A stretch of 64,000 bases of DNA. Source: Sphingobium lactosutens (GTDB lineage Bacteria > Pseudomonadota > Alphaproteobacteria > Sphingomonadales > Sphingomonadaceae). Below the pieces are notes generated by a model that did no database searches, had not been told where the DNA came from, and was given only the letters and a program-made list of their open reading frames with translations. Of this stretch, positions 16,414 to 25,545 are shown piece by piece. The position numbers and the translations under genes were made by a program. Where the stretch lies: NCBI RefSeq assembly GCF_013393185.1, contig NZ_QJQX01000070.1, positions 1 through 64,000 of the forward strand. The letters are read 5' to 3'. Positions within the stretch are counted from its first letter, which is position 1. Each line of letters starts with the position of its first letter.

Positions 16414-17600
16414 CGGAACAGCTTCAGGTCGAAGGCGGCAGCCATGGCGCGGAATCCTTCATCATTGGGGTGGAGCGCGTCGCCCACATCATAGGGCTTG
16501 GCCATGCGGGCGGGATCGGCGGGGTCGGCAATCGCCTTGTCGAGATCGACGAAGCCGTCGGCCTCCTTGTTGTCGCGAATCCAGGCGTTGACGGCCATGC
16601 GCGCGGCGTCGCCCTCCGCGCTCCAATAGCCCGCGCCCTTATAGGGCAGGATGGTGGCGAGGATGACCTTCACGCCCCGGTCGTGGGCGCGGGCTATCAT
16701 CTGTCGATAGGCGCCGATCAGCGCTGCGGGCGGCAGCATCGGCTGCTGGCTGCGGGCGGCGTTGCCAAGGTCGTTGACCCCTTCGAGGATCACGACATGG
16801 GTGACGCCGGGCACGGCGAGAACGTCGCTGTCGAACCGGGCGAGGGCGTTATAGCCGTCGCCTTCGGACAATAGCCGGTTAGCGCTGATCCCGGCATTGG
16901 CGACGCCGACCGATGTCCGTCCCGCCTGTTGCAGCCGTTCGGCGAGCAGGTCGGGCCAGCGGCGATTGCTGTCGGGGGTGGCGCGCACCCCGTCGGTGAT
17001 GGAATCGCCCAGCGTGACGATGGTGGCGCCGGGTTTGCGACTTTCCACCTCGACGCCGGAGATGATGACGCGCGGGCCGAGCGTGGTCGAGTCCGACAGG
17101 CGAGGCGCGGCGGTCTGGTCGCCGGGCGCGGTCCAGCCGGTGGCGGCGGAATAGCTGTGCACCGTGGCGTCGGGTGCGCCCTGCGGCAGGTGGATGCTGA
17201 TGGTGAGGCGGGTGAGCGGCTTCACCTGCATCGCGATCGGATCGCTCAGCAACGGCGCGCGGGCGGGGATGGTCGCGCCCTGCGCCTGGTTGAAGGTCAC
17301 GACATGATCCGTGCCCGGCAGCGTCTCGCCATTCTCGCCCGCCAGCGCGACATGGACCGCGCCCAGCAGCAGCGGCTGGGTCGACATTTCGTTGGAGAGG
17401 CGAAGGCGGATACGCTGGCCGCCGCTGCTGATGCGGACGACCTGCCGCAGGGTGCGGTTATTGAGGTCGGGGCGCTTTTCCGGCGGCGCCTTCGACACCA
17501 GCGGCGCGGCCATCCAGCTGCGCGACCAGTTGTCCGCCTGCGCCGGCGTCGTGGCGAGCGCGAGCAGCAGCGTCGCGCCGAACATCATCCGTCCCGTCAT
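16410..17600 (-). CDS. Exported SGNH/GDSL-family hydrolase
   Basis: A 396-residue protein with a signal peptide ending near AQA-DN. An N-terminal beta-rich domain of about 200 residues precedes the GDSL core: TLGDSITDG (nucleophile), GVND and DALHPNDEG (Asp/His). This layout resembles GDSL acylesterases with an N-terminal galactose-binding-like module. The likely role is deacylation of plant polysaccharides. It sits between the GPH transporter and GH43 genes. Confidence 0.82.
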   Translation of the reverse strand: MTGRMMFGATLLLALATTPAQADNWSRSWMAAPLVSKAPPEKRPDLNNRTLRQVVRISSGGQRIRLRLSNEMSTQPLLLGAVHVALAGENGETLPGTDHVVTFNQAQGATIPARAPLLSDPIAMQVKPLTRLTISIHLPQGAPDATVHSYSAATGWTAPGDQTAAPRLSDSTTLGPRVIISGVEVESRKPGATIVTLGDSITDGVRATPDSNRRWPDLLAERLQQAGRTSVGVANAGISANRLLSEGDGYNALARFDSDVLAVPGVTHVVILEGVNDLGNAARSQQPMLPPAALIGAYRQMIARAHDRGVKVILATILPYKGAGYWSAEGDAARMAVNAWIRDNKEADGFVDLDKAIADPADPARMAKPYDVGDALHPNDEGFRAMAAAFDLKLFR

Positions 17601-17610
17601 CCTGATTCCC

Positions 17611-19146
17611 TTATTTCGCGGCCGATTGCGCCACCGGGTTGTTGCCCCAGAGCTGGTCGTAGCGCCAGCCCGACAGATCCTCGACTACAATGGCCGCGCC
17701 GGGCGAACTGGGCGTGCGCGCGCCGCTGCGCAGATGCTCGATCTCGCGCATCAATATGTCGTGGGTCGCGGGGCTGAGACGGAAGCGGGTGGACACCCAT
17801 ATGCCGAAGCACAGGCAGCCGACCGTGCCGACGCCCAGCAGTAGCGCCATGGTCAGGATCGCACCGTGGCTCTGCGCCTGCGCGCCGGACACGAAGCCGC
17901 CCGCCTGCATGATGAAGCCCACGCCCGCGACGGCGGCGGCCTGCGTTGCCTTGCGCACGAAGGTCATGACCCCGGCGAAGCTGCCCTCGCGCCGCTGGCC
18001 GGTGACGATCTCGTCCACGTCGGCCATATAATTGTAGGTTGCCCAGGGGATATAGTTGAGCGCGCCACGGCCGAGGCCCGCGAGGATGATCGGCAGCCAG
18101 ATCCAGGGCGAAGTGGCGGGAACGCCGAGCAGCCACAGGCCGATCAGCGCGAACACGCCCACCGCGAAGTCGGCGGCGGCGACCTGATAGGCGCGGCTGG
18201 GCGAGGCGCGCAGCGCGAGGTTGATGGCGATGATGACCGCCACGAACTGGACGATATACATGGTGCCGAGCAGACCCGAGGCGATGGCGGTGGACCCCGC
18301 CAGCGCGAAGATCACGAAGAAGGTGAAGGCCGCGTTGAAGATGTCCTGGCTGATATAGCCGCCCAGATACATGCCGAGGTGCAGGCGGAAGGCGCGGATG
18401 CGCATGGTCGAGAAAAGGTTGCGGTAGAGCGCCTTCAGCGCCTGCCCCGCGCCGCCCGCTTGCGCCCGTTCAGGCACAGCCGCCAGCGATCCGGGCATAT
18501 GCCGTTCCCAGCTGAACAGATAGAGCAGCCCCGCCGTCACCATGAACAGGGCGGCGAAGATGATGCCCATGTAGAAGAAGGTGTCGGCGCTGTCGCGGCC
18601 GAGCGCGTTGATAAGCCAGAGCGGCAGGAAGCCCGCGAGGATCGCCGACGCCTGACCGAAGAGGATGCGCGATCCGGCGAACTTCGCCTTGGTGCGATAG
18701 TCGCTCGACATTTCAGCGGCCAGCGTTTCGAACGGAATGATCTCCATCGCATAGACCAGCTCGAACAGCACATAGCTGACGAGATAATACCAGAAGCCTT
18801 GCCCCGGCAGCCACATCAGCGCGAAGCTGGGCAGCAGCGGAATGGCGGCGAGGATGAAGAAGCGGCGGCGGCCGAACTTGCGGCCCAGCCAGGTCGATCC
18901 GAAATGGTCGGAAATATAGCCGATCATCGGCGAGGCGAAGGCGTCGAGGATGCGCGCCACTGCGAAGATGGTCGCCGCCTGTCCCGCGGTCAGGCCGCAG
19001 AACTGGGTGTAGAAGATCAGCACCCAGCCGGAGATGACCGCCATCGATCCCGCGCCGAGCACGTCGTTCGAGCCATAGGCGAGGTAATTTTGCAGGCGAA
19101 CCGGACGGCCTTTGGGGGCGCTTGCGGGTGGGGCAGTATCGGGCAA
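17611..19146 (-). CDS. MFS transporter of the glycoside-pentoside-hexuronide (GPH):cation symporter family
   Basis: A 511-residue membrane protein with about 12 hydrophobic segments and GPH-type motifs (DAFASPMIGYISD, GRRRFFILAAIPLL, EMIPFET-like loop). The start appears to be TTG at 19146, with GGAGG eight bases upstream. It is the first gene of the transporter-SGNH-GH43 unit and probably imports a pectin-derived oligosaccharide or sugar, perhaps arabinosides or unsaturated galacturonides. Confidence 0.88.
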   Translation of the reverse strand: MPDTAPPASAPKGRPVRLQNYLAYGSNDVLGAGSMAVISGWVLIFYTQFCGLTAGQAATIFAVARILDAFASPMIGYISDHFGSTWLGRKFGRRRFFILAAIPLLPSFALMWLPGQGFWYYLVSYVLFELVYAMEIIPFETLAAEMSSDYRTKAKFAGSRILFGQASAILAGFLPLWLINALGRDSADTFFYMGIIFAALFMVTAGLLYLFSWERHMPGSLAAVPERAQAGGAGQALKALYRNLFSTMRIRAFRLHLGMYLGGYISQDIFNAAFTFFVIFALAGSTAIASGLLGTMYIVQFVAVIIAINLALRASPSRAYQVAAADFAVGVFALIGLWLLGVPATSPWIWLPIILAGLGRGALNYIPWATYNYMADVDEIVTGQRREGSFAGVMTFVRKATQAAAVAGVGFIMQAGGFVSGAQAQSHGAILTMALLLGVGTVGCLCFGIWVSTRFRLSPATHDILMREIEHLRSGARTPSSPGAAIVVEDLSGWRYDQLWGNNPVAQSAAK

Positions 19147-19240
19147 TTCAGATCCTCCGCCTAATCATTCTGGCTCGCCGCGATCGATCGGTTCTGCTCT
19201 TGCCGCCGCGTCGACATGGCCGAAAGGGACTCATCCCTGT

Positions 19241-19283
19241 GCCACATAGTGAACAACTATAATATTATATGAGACTTTCGCAA
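19241..19283 (-). promoter_or_regulatory. Probable promoter and operator of the GPH transporter operon
   Basis: On the minus strand a TTGCGA -35 box (19278-19283) and a TATAGT -10 box (19256-19261) are 16 bp apart. GTTCACTATGTGGC (19241-19254) follows immediately, overlapping the expected transcription start. The same GCCACAT-type element occurs at the receptor promoter near 25421. The placement suggests repression. Boxes were picked by eye. Confidence 0.5.
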
Positions 19284-19320
19284 GGCAAACATGTCCGACT
19301 TATTGACTTGGACCAGCATG

Positions 19321-19355
19321 AAAAATGCCGCCAGCGCATGGCGCGCTGACGGCAT
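19321..19355 (-). terminator. Rho-independent terminator of the CE12-rhaM-GH35-GH105 operon
   Basis: On the minus strand, ATGCCGTCAGCGC pairs with GCGCTGGCGGCAT (one mismatch, 13-bp arms at 19343-19355 and 19325-19337). A run of five T (A at 19321-19325 on plus) follows. It lies about 60 bp past the GH105 stop. Confidence 0.85.
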
Positions 19356-19417
19356 CCTTCAGCCGGGCCTGACGGGGATCGTCCTTCCAACTCCGATCCC
19401 CATCCCGCCGTCTGCCT

Positions 19418-20533
19418 TCAGATATAGGTGCGCAGGAACTCGCCCAGTGCACAGATGGCCAGGCTTTGGCCATAGGGCATGGAGGTCAGCGCGATGTCCT
19501 TGTAGAATTGCTGAGTGTCGCCCATCGCGGTGCCGAAGCTGACCTGCTGAAGTTCGCCCTTGTCGTCGATATTGGCCAGCACGCCACGCACCGCCTTGAT
19601 GCCGACTTCCTCATAATGGCGGGGCAGATAGCCCTTCCGTACGGCCTTCAAGATGCCATAGGCGAAGCCGGCGGTGGCCGATGCTTCCAGATAGCTGGTT
19701 GGATCGACGATCAGCGTGTGCCACAGGCCGGTTTCGGCGTCCTGCGTCTCCGCCAGCGTCTTTACCTGGGCGGCGAGCGTATCGATCAGGAAGGTGCGGA
19801 AGAAATCGCCGTCCTGCAGGTCGAGAATCTCGATGATCTCGGGAATGGCGATCGTCACCCAGCAATTGCCGCGCGCCCACAGGGCTTCGGCGAAATTGTG
19901 GCGGCCGTTGAAGTCCCAGCCGTGGAACCACAGGCCCGTCTTGGTATCGAAGAGATATTTGATATGGACCAGGAACTGGCGCTTGGCTTCTTCGATATAG
20001 GCGGGGCGGTTCAGCAGCAGGCCGATCTTGGCCAGCGGCAGCACCGACATCATCAGCGTGTCGTCCCACATTTCGCCGGGATTCACGTCATTATAGACGA
20101 TGTGCTGGAAGCCGCCCTCTTCGGTCTTGGGCAGGCCGTCGGCCGCCATCAGCCATTCGGCCCAGACATCCAGATAGGGGATGTAGCGCGGGTCCGGCTC
20201 ATATTCATACAGATAGGCGAGCGTGATGAACGGCGCCATCGTGTTGATATTCTTGGTCGGCGTGCCTTCGGCGAAGCGATCCTCGAACCACTGCTTGATG
20301 ATGCCGAGCGCCGTCTGGTCGCCGGTCTGCTCGAAATAGCGCCACATGCCGAACAGGCCGACGCCATGGGTCCATTCCCATCCGGCCCAACCCTTGGTGT
20401 CGATGATGCGGCCATCTTCCAGATGGAGCAGGAATTCGCCCGTCTCGTCCTTGATATTGACGAGATTGTCCATCAGCCGGTCGATGGACTCGACGACCTG
20501 CTGGCGCGGTACATCATGATTGAGAGCGGCCAC
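19418..20533 (-). CDS. Unsaturated rhamnogalacturonyl hydrolase, GH105 (YteR/RhiN-type)
   Basis: A 371-residue alpha/alpha-barrel protein with the GH88/GH105 motifs WEWTHGVGLFG (about 52-62), MWDDTLMM (155-162, catalytic Asp) and the later ARGNCW segment. It hydrates and cleaves delta-4,5-unsaturated galacturonyl-rhamnose released by RG lyases. There is no signal peptide, so it acts in the cytoplasm. The GTG start directly follows the GH35 stop, with AAGGAG nine bases upstream. Its products feed KduI/KduD and the LRA pathway. Confidence 0.93.
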   Translation of the reverse strand: MAALNHDVPRQQVVESIDRLMDNLVNIKDETGEFLLHLEDGRIIDTKGWAGWEWTHGVGLFGMWRYFEQTGDQTALGIIKQWFEDRFAEGTPTKNINTMAPFITLAYLYEYEPDPRYIPYLDVWAEWLMAADGLPKTEEGGFQHIVYNDVNPGEMWDDTLMMSVLPLAKIGLLLNRPAYIEEAKRQFLVHIKYLFDTKTGLWFHGWDFNGRHNFAEALWARGNCWVTIAIPEIIEILDLQDGDFFRTFLIDTLAAQVKTLAETQDAETGLWHTLIVDPTSYLEASATAGFAYGILKAVRKGYLPRHYEEVGIKAVRGVLANIDDKGELQQVSFGTAMGDTQQFYKDIALTSMPYGQSLAICALGEFLRTYI

Positions 20534-23500
20534 TTATTTAATCTCCTTGAGGTCTGAAGGTGCGTTGGGCGCGGTTACCATCTGCACCGGCAGACCGCCT
20601 TTGACGTTGCGTAGGGTGACGAGGCGCACGGTTTCGAGCGCATCGCCGGGCGCGCCGTCTGACGTGACGGCGAGCGCGATCTGGTTCCGGCCCCGGTGAT
20701 TGAGGATGCCTTCGGGAATGGGGAAGGTGCGTTGCGGGCCGACATGGGCGATGAACTGGCCCATGTTCCAGCCATTGACGAAGATCAGCACGCGATAGCG
20801 GACGGGCGAGCGCGGCTTGGACGCGTCGCCGAAGCTGAGGCCGATCGTCGCGTCCTGCCCTTTCGGCACGGTGAGCGCGAAGCTGGTGCGATACCAGCTG
20901 GTGCCGGACTCTGCCTGGGTCGCGGGGACGCTGGCCTTGTGCCATGTGCTGTCGTTGAAGCCGGGCAGGTGCCAGCCCTTGCGCTCGCCAAAGAGGCCGC
21001 CATTGTTGGCGGGGCCACGGGCGATATCGGGCAGATCCTCGCCGCCCTGCTTGCCCTGGATCTTCCACGCGATCGGCACGCCGAAGCTGCGCCCGCTGGG
21101 GCCGCCTTCCAGCGAGGCGGAGATGAGGCCGCGGGCTTCCTTGTGGAAATCGTCGCTGTCGAGATCCCAGTTATGGCCGTTGTTGCGGACCATGACCGAT
21201 ACGACATGCTCGCCGGGCGCCTGTGCTTCGGCTGGCAGGGTGAAGCGGGCGGTGCCGGTGGTGATCGGGCGGGGCAGGCCGCCGGGGGTTTCGCCTTCGC
21301 CGACGAACTTTCCGTCGACCCAGGCCTGCACCAGCCCCGAACCGCCCGCGCCATAATAGAGCGCCAGTTGTTTCGCGTCGGGCGAGCCGGTGAAGCGGCC
21401 GCGATACCAGACGTCGCCGTCATGGAAGCCATAGGCGTCCATGCTCATGTTCGGCTGGCCGTCGGGCCGCGCGGTGATGGGGGCGTAGGACCGGTTGTCG
21501 ACCGCCTGCCATGCGCTGTCGTCGAAGGCCGGATCGGCTTCGGGCGACCCTTTGGCCATGCGCCAGTCGGTGAGAGCGGGCAGGGTGACGTCGGCGGGAC
21601 CGGCGAGCGGTTGGGCGGCGGCGAGGCTGCCGACCGGCGTGGCTTTGGTTGCGACCTTCGCGCCGTTCCATGTGATGGAGCGGAACGCCTTGGGCGCCCA
21701 GATTTCGAGCGGGCTGGCTTCCGCGGTATCGCCGGTCAGCGCCACCGCGCCACCCTTGATCGAGGCGCTGCGCACCAGCGCGGGGCCGCGTACCAGCACG
21801 TCCTGCTCGCGCCAGTAGCGCGCACCCTCCGCCTCGTCGGCGAGGATCAGCGTCAGCGGCGGACGATCGCCGCCCTCGATCCGCACCACAGCGCGGCCCT
21901 GATGGGTATAGCTGAGCTTGAGGTCGCCTTTCGCTGCGTCGAAAGCGCTGGTGCCATTGCCTTCCAGCACCGTCACCTTCGGCGCGGACGCGTAGCGCAG
22001 GACCGTCTCGCCCGGCTCCCCGGCGCGGCCGTAGAGCAGGATCAGGTCGGCCTTGTCGATGACCTGCGCGGACTGGAGTTCGGAGGTCGAATAGACCAGC
22101 CGCTGCCCGCCCAGAGTGACGCCCGCGACCAGCCACTTGGCATCGAAGCCATTGAGCTGCATCGGCACGGTGTAGCGGCCATCGGGCAGGTCAGCGGTAA
22201 AGCTGAAAGCATCGCTGGTCTGCCCGTTCGACGGCTTGTGCGTCACCATCAGGAAGCGCGCGTCGGTTTCGGGGCTTTTGTTGTGATAGACTTGAATATT
22301 GGGCGAGCTGATTTCCGGCGTCCCCGCAGGGATCATCCCCGCCATGTCGGGGACCGAGGCGATCAGACCGCCCAACTGCTTCATTTCCAGCGCCTTTTCC
22401 CGCACCTCGCGCGGTTCGGAGATGGCCGAGCCATAATCATAGCTGGTGAACACGACCGGCGCGGGCAGCCAGCCCCAGCTGGTGCCGCCATAGCCCATGT
22501 AGAAGCTCTGGATGCCGATGCCGTTGGCGAGGTTCGTGCCGTAGAAGACGCGCTGGAACCGCTTGCCGCGCTGGATCGCGTTGCATTCATAGCCGCCGTT
22601 CGAGCCCCAATAGTCGAACCAGCCGCCGCCGAACTCGGCCAAGAAGCCGGGCGTATCGGGCGATGCGGACGCGCCGCCCTTCGCCCCGCCGGGACCATAA
22701 TAGCCCCAGTCGGGGGCAGCGACGCCGCGCGTCGGCTTGCCCTCGACCGTGCAGGTGCCGCCGGGATAGCCGTCGAACGCATACATGTCGTTGGGGCCGT
22801 GGACGACCTTCTCCACCTTGGAGCTTTCGGGAGTCCAATAGCCGTTGCGGCCCTGGTCATTGTGGAAGAGCGGCACGGTAATGCCGTCGGCGCGCGCCTT
22901 GGCATAGAGATGATCCATGTAGCGGCGCTGCGCCGGGGTCGTCATCGCCAGTTCGTTTTCGATCTGGTGCAGGATGACGCCATATTTGCGCTTGGGATCG
23001 GTATTGATCTGGTGCTTGGCGATGATCGCGTTGATCCTGGTCAGCCATTCGTCGGCGGCCGCCAGATAGTCGGGATCGTCGGTGCGGGCGCGGGCGCGCT
23101 GATTGACTAGCCAGCCGGGGAAGCCGCCGCGCGACAATTCCGCATTCACATAGGGGCCGGCGCGGGTGATGACGTAGAGGCCTTCCTCCTCCGCCATCGT
23201 CAGCAGCCGGTCGATGTCGCGGATGCCGCTGAAATCATAGACGCCCTTTTTCGGGCTATGAAACCCCCAGTCGAAATAGACGGCGACGCTGTTGAAACCG
23301 CTGGCCTTCATCTTTTGCAGGATATCGCGCCACAGGTCGGGCGAGGGCAGGCGGAAATGGTGGAATTCGGACGACCAGATCACCATCCGCTTGCCGTCGA
23401 TCATCAGCGATCGCGCATCATAGGAAACGCGGCCGAAGGTCTTGACCGGCGCGGACAGGTTGGCGGTCGGCCCTTTGACGGCGGATTGGACCTGCTGCGC

Positions 23501-23557
23501 CAGAGCGGGGGTGGCGAGCATCGTGCCGAGGGCAAGGGCGGCAAGGAAAGAGCGCAT
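20534..23557 (-). CDS. Exported GH35 beta-galactosidase, multidomain
   Basis: A 1007-residue protein with a Sec signal (cleavage near ALA-QQ). The GH35 signature GPYVNAELSRGGFPGWL is at 134-150, the acid/base Glu is in QIENE (198-202) and the nucleophile is probably E308 in FLAEFGGGW. The C-terminal half has jelly-roll domains (WYRGRF and SWYRTSF) typical of large GH35 enzymes. It would remove beta-galactosyl side chains of RG-I in the periplasm. It lies 10 bp downstream of rhaM. Confidence 0.93.
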   Translation of the reverse strand: MRSFLAALALGTMLATPALAQQVQSAVKGPTANLSAPVKTFGRVSYDARSLMIDGKRMVIWSSEFHHFRLPSPDLWRDILQKMKASGFNSVAVYFDWGFHSPKKGVYDFSGIRDIDRLLTMAEEEGLYVITRAGPYVNAELSRGGFPGWLVNQRARARTDDPDYLAAADEWLTRINAIIAKHQINTDPKRKYGVILHQIENELAMTTPAQRRYMDHLYAKARADGITVPLFHNDQGRNGYWTPESSKVEKVVHGPNDMYAFDGYPGGTCTVEGKPTRGVAAPDWGYYGPGGAKGGASASPDTPGFLAEFGGGWFDYWGSNGGYECNAIQRGKRFQRVFYGTNLANGIGIQSFYMGYGGTSWGWLPAPVVFTSYDYGSAISEPREVREKALEMKQLGGLIASVPDMAGMIPAGTPEISSPNIQVYHNKSPETDARFLMVTHKPSNGQTSDAFSFTADLPDGRYTVPMQLNGFDAKWLVAGVTLGGQRLVYSTSELQSAQVIDKADLILLYGRAGEPGETVLRYASAPKVTVLEGNGTSAFDAAKGDLKLSYTHQGRAVVRIEGGDRPPLTLILADEAEGARYWREQDVLVRGPALVRSASIKGGAVALTGDTAEASPLEIWAPKAFRSITWNGAKVATKATPVGSLAAAQPLAGPADVTLPALTDWRMAKGSPEADPAFDDSAWQAVDNRSYAPITARPDGQPNMSMDAYGFHDGDVWYRGRFTGSPDAKQLALYYGAGGSGLVQAWVDGKFVGEGETPGGLPRPITTGTARFTLPAEAQAPGEHVVSVMVRNNGHNWDLDSDDFHKEARGLISASLEGGPSGRSFGVPIAWKIQGKQGGEDLPDIARGPANNGGLFGERKGWHLPGFNDSTWHKASVPATQAESGTSWYRTSFALTVPKGQDATIGLSFGDASKPRSPVRYRVLIFVNGWNMGQFIAHVGPQRTFPIPEGILNHRGRNQIALAVTSDGAPGDALETVRLVTLRNVKGGLPVQMVTAPNAPSDLKEIK

Positions 23558-23567
23558 CGGTCCTGGC

Positions 23568-23882
23568 TCAGTTCATGTGGAACAGCAGGGGGAGCGGCCA
23601 TTCCTTGGGCTGGTTGCCCGGCTGCACCTCCATCAGCGGAGCCATATAGTCCCACCAGCGCTTCATCACCGGATGATCGGGCAGCGTGTCGCGGCTGTTA
23701 TCGTCGCGCAGCTTCAGCACCGCGAACAGGCTCAGCGTGTCCTCGTCCAGGAAGATCGAATAGTCGTAGATGCCCGAATCGGACAGCAGGCTGGACAATT
23801 CCGGCCAGATTTCGTCATGGCGGCGCTGATATTCCTCTACCACGCCGGGCTTTAGCTGCATCTTGAAGGCGTGGATGGTCAT
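23568..23882 (-). CDS. rhaM: L-rhamnose mutarotase
   Basis: A 104-residue protein, exactly the family length, starting MTIHAFKMQLKPG behind GAGGGGAAG. The RRHDEIWPEL segment holds the catalytic His near residue 22, and a C-terminal MEVQPGNQP segment is present. It interconverts alpha and beta L-rhamnopyranose to speed use by the dehydrogenase. It shares a transcription unit with GH35 and GH105 downstream. An inverted TCCCA...TGGGA element lies upstream at 23953-23975. Confidence 0.94.
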   Translation of the reverse strand: MTIHAFKMQLKPGVVEEYQRRHDEIWPELSSLLSDSGIYDYSIFLDEDTLSLFAVLKLRDDNSRDTLPDHPVMKRWWDYMAPLMEVQPGNQPKEWPLPLLFHMN

Positions 23883-23952
23883 GGCTTCCCCTCGTTGAAC
23901 CATTGGCTTGGAACCATATTATGGAACTTAAGACCTATATTTGGTAACATCG

Positions 23953-23975
23953 TCCCACATTCTAGTCAAATGGGA
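23953..23975 (-). promoter_or_regulatory. Operator-like element upstream of rhaM
   Basis: TCCCA at 23953-23957 and TGGGA at 23971-23975 form an inverted pair around an AT-rich centre. The left half extends to TCCCACAT, the half-site shared with other promoters in this locus. It lies in the 113-bp gap between the second CE12 gene and rhaM, so rhaM-GH35-GH105 may have an internal promoter. Confidence 0.45.
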
Positions 23976-23995
23976 TATGGTCGTAGGCGGGCGGC

Positions 23996-25192
23996 TCAGC
24001 TGCCCGCCGGGCGCTGGTCGCTATGGATCAGGCTGGGGACGATCGTCACGGCGCTTGCGGCGGGCGGTTTCGCCGGGGCGAAGGCCGGCATCGTCACATG
24101 CGGGGCCAGTTCCGGGATCTGCGTCCTGATCCGCTCCGCCACCGCGCTCGCCAACAGCCAGGCGCCGTAGTTATTATGATGCGTCTTGTCGGCCCCGCCG
24201 TCGTTGAAGGCGGTTGGCGCGATCTCCGGTCCCAGCGCTTCATAGATGGTGCGGCTGTCGGCATTGAGGTCGATCAGCGGCACGCCTTCCTCAGCCGCGA
24301 CCTTGCGGACCGCTGCCGCATAGCTGCCCAGCGTATCCTTGATCCTGCCCTGCGCGTCGAAATTGCGTCGTTCGGGCGACGTCACCAGCACCGGATGCGC
24401 GCCGCGCCTCCGCGCCTCCGCGATATAGGTGCGCAGATAAGCCGGATAGGTGACGTCCGCGTCGACATAGGTCTGCGGCCATTCCTTCTTCTGGTCATTA
24501 TGGCCGAACTGGATGAGGAGCCAGTCGCCGGCCTTCATCCCCGACAGCAGCTTGTCGAAGCGCAGGTCGGTCAGGAAGGATTTGAGCGTCGCGCCGGACT
24601 TGGCATGATTGGCGACCGCGACCTTGTCGTCCAGCAGCGCGGGCAGCATCTGCCCCCAACTGGCGGCCGGCTCGGCAAACTGGTCGGTCACGGTGGAATC
24701 GCCCGCCAGATAGAGCGTCGGCGCCTCGACCGGCGCGATCGTCACCGACGTCACCTGCGGCTTGCCCAGAAATTCCAGCGTCAGCTTGTCGTCCCACGTA
24801 TATTCCTGCGAGTCGCGCAGGGTGAGCCGCACCTGCTGGCCGCCCGGCGCATTGGCTGGCGGCGGTGGCAGGGCTGGCGTGCGGATATTGACCAGAAAGC
24901 TGCGCTCGACAAACTGTCCCTTGCGGGTCGCGACATCGCGCAGCATCAGCCGCCGTGCCTCGGTCTTCACCGTCGTGTTGCCCGCCGCGCGCGCATCGCC
25001 CAACCGCACCGTCACCCGATAATTGCCCTCCGGCAGCGCGACCGAGAATAGATAGTCGGACGCGGTGCTGCCCGGTTCCATACCATGGCCGCCGGGTTGA
25101 TAGGCTTGCTGGCGTAGCGGCGACGCAGCGTTCAGGTCGAACGTTTGCGGCGCGGCGGCGGCCGCCATCAGCAGGAGAAGGCTTGGCAGCAT
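23996..25192 (-). CDS. Rhamnogalacturonan acetylesterase, CE12-type with N-terminal beta-domain
   Basis: A 398-residue protein with a signal peptide (MLPSLLLLMAAAAA). Residues about 17-150 form a galactose-binding-like domain (YRVTVRLGD motif). The SGNH core follows: YLAGDSTVTD (Ser166), IQFGHNDQ and a C-terminal DKTHHNNYGA with Asp/His. This two-domain layout is known among CE12 pectin/RG acetylesterases. It starts the minus-strand run with rhaM, GH35 and GH105, and is divergent from the TonB-dependent receptor. Confidence 0.9.
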   Translation of the reverse strand: MLPSLLLLMAAAAAPQTFDLNAASPLRQQAYQPGGHGMEPGSTASDYLFSVALPEGNYRVTVRLGDARAAGNTTVKTEARRLMLRDVATRKGQFVERSFLVNIRTPALPPPPANAPGGQQVRLTLRDSQEYTWDDKLTLEFLGKPQVTSVTIAPVEAPTLYLAGDSTVTDQFAEPAASWGQMLPALLDDKVAVANHAKSGATLKSFLTDLRFDKLLSGMKAGDWLLIQFGHNDQKKEWPQTYVDADVTYPAYLRTYIAEARRRGAHPVLVTSPERRNFDAQGRIKDTLGSYAAAVRKVAAEEGVPLIDLNADSRTIYEALGPEIAPTAFNDGGADKTHHNNYGAWLLASAVAERIRTQIPELAPHVTMPAFAPAKPPAASAVTIVPSLIHSDQRPAGS

Positions 25193-25342
25193 GGCGCGAT
25201 AATCCTGTCAGCGAAAAGGAAAATGGGGGAATGCGCCGGGATGGGCGCATTCCCCCAAGACAGCCGCCCGTGCAGAGGCGGTGATTCGTGTGGTCCACAT
25301 CGAACAGACGCGAGCGGGGCCAAATAACTCAAGGGATGACCC

Positions 25343-25393
25343 GTCCCATAAATTAGATGCATGGACCATATGGAGGGACTTTAAATATCGCAA
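25343..25393 (-). promoter_or_regulatory. Probable promoter region of the CE12 (23996-25192) operon
   Basis: On the minus strand TTGCGA (25388-25393) and TATGGT (25365-25370) are 17 bp apart. The TTGCGA box is the same as in the GPH transporter promoter. A GTCCCATA element at 25343-25350 follows, matching one in front of the second iclR gene (29499-29506). Assigned by eye only. Confidence 0.4.
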
Positions 25394-25420
25394 GCCCCTT
25401 GTTCCTTAACTATAATATTT

Positions 25421-25511
25421 TTCACAATGTGGCACGAGCGATCATATAATGATTTTTGTAGCAAAGCTGCAAAGAATCCGCTACAATGGCTGACAGTTCC
25501 ACATAGTGGGG
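25421..25511 (+). promoter_or_regulatory. Promoter and two operator-like sites of the TonB-dependent receptor gene
   Basis: TTCACA (25421-25426) and TATAAT (25444-25449) are 17 bp apart, a good sigma-70-type promoter. The -35 box is embedded in CACAATGTGGCAC, an inverted version of the locus motif. A second site, TTCCACATAGTGGGG (25497-25511), lies in the leader around +45. Two sites around the start point suggest tight repression, perhaps by looping. Confidence 0.6.
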
Positions 25512-25545
25512 CATCCGGCAAGACCGGATAAAGGGGAGGATATTT

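Noticed and set aside
20696..23110. 804-codon frame antisense to the GH35 gene
   Set aside because: Shadow ORF; the GH35 frame has a signal peptide and catalytic motifs.
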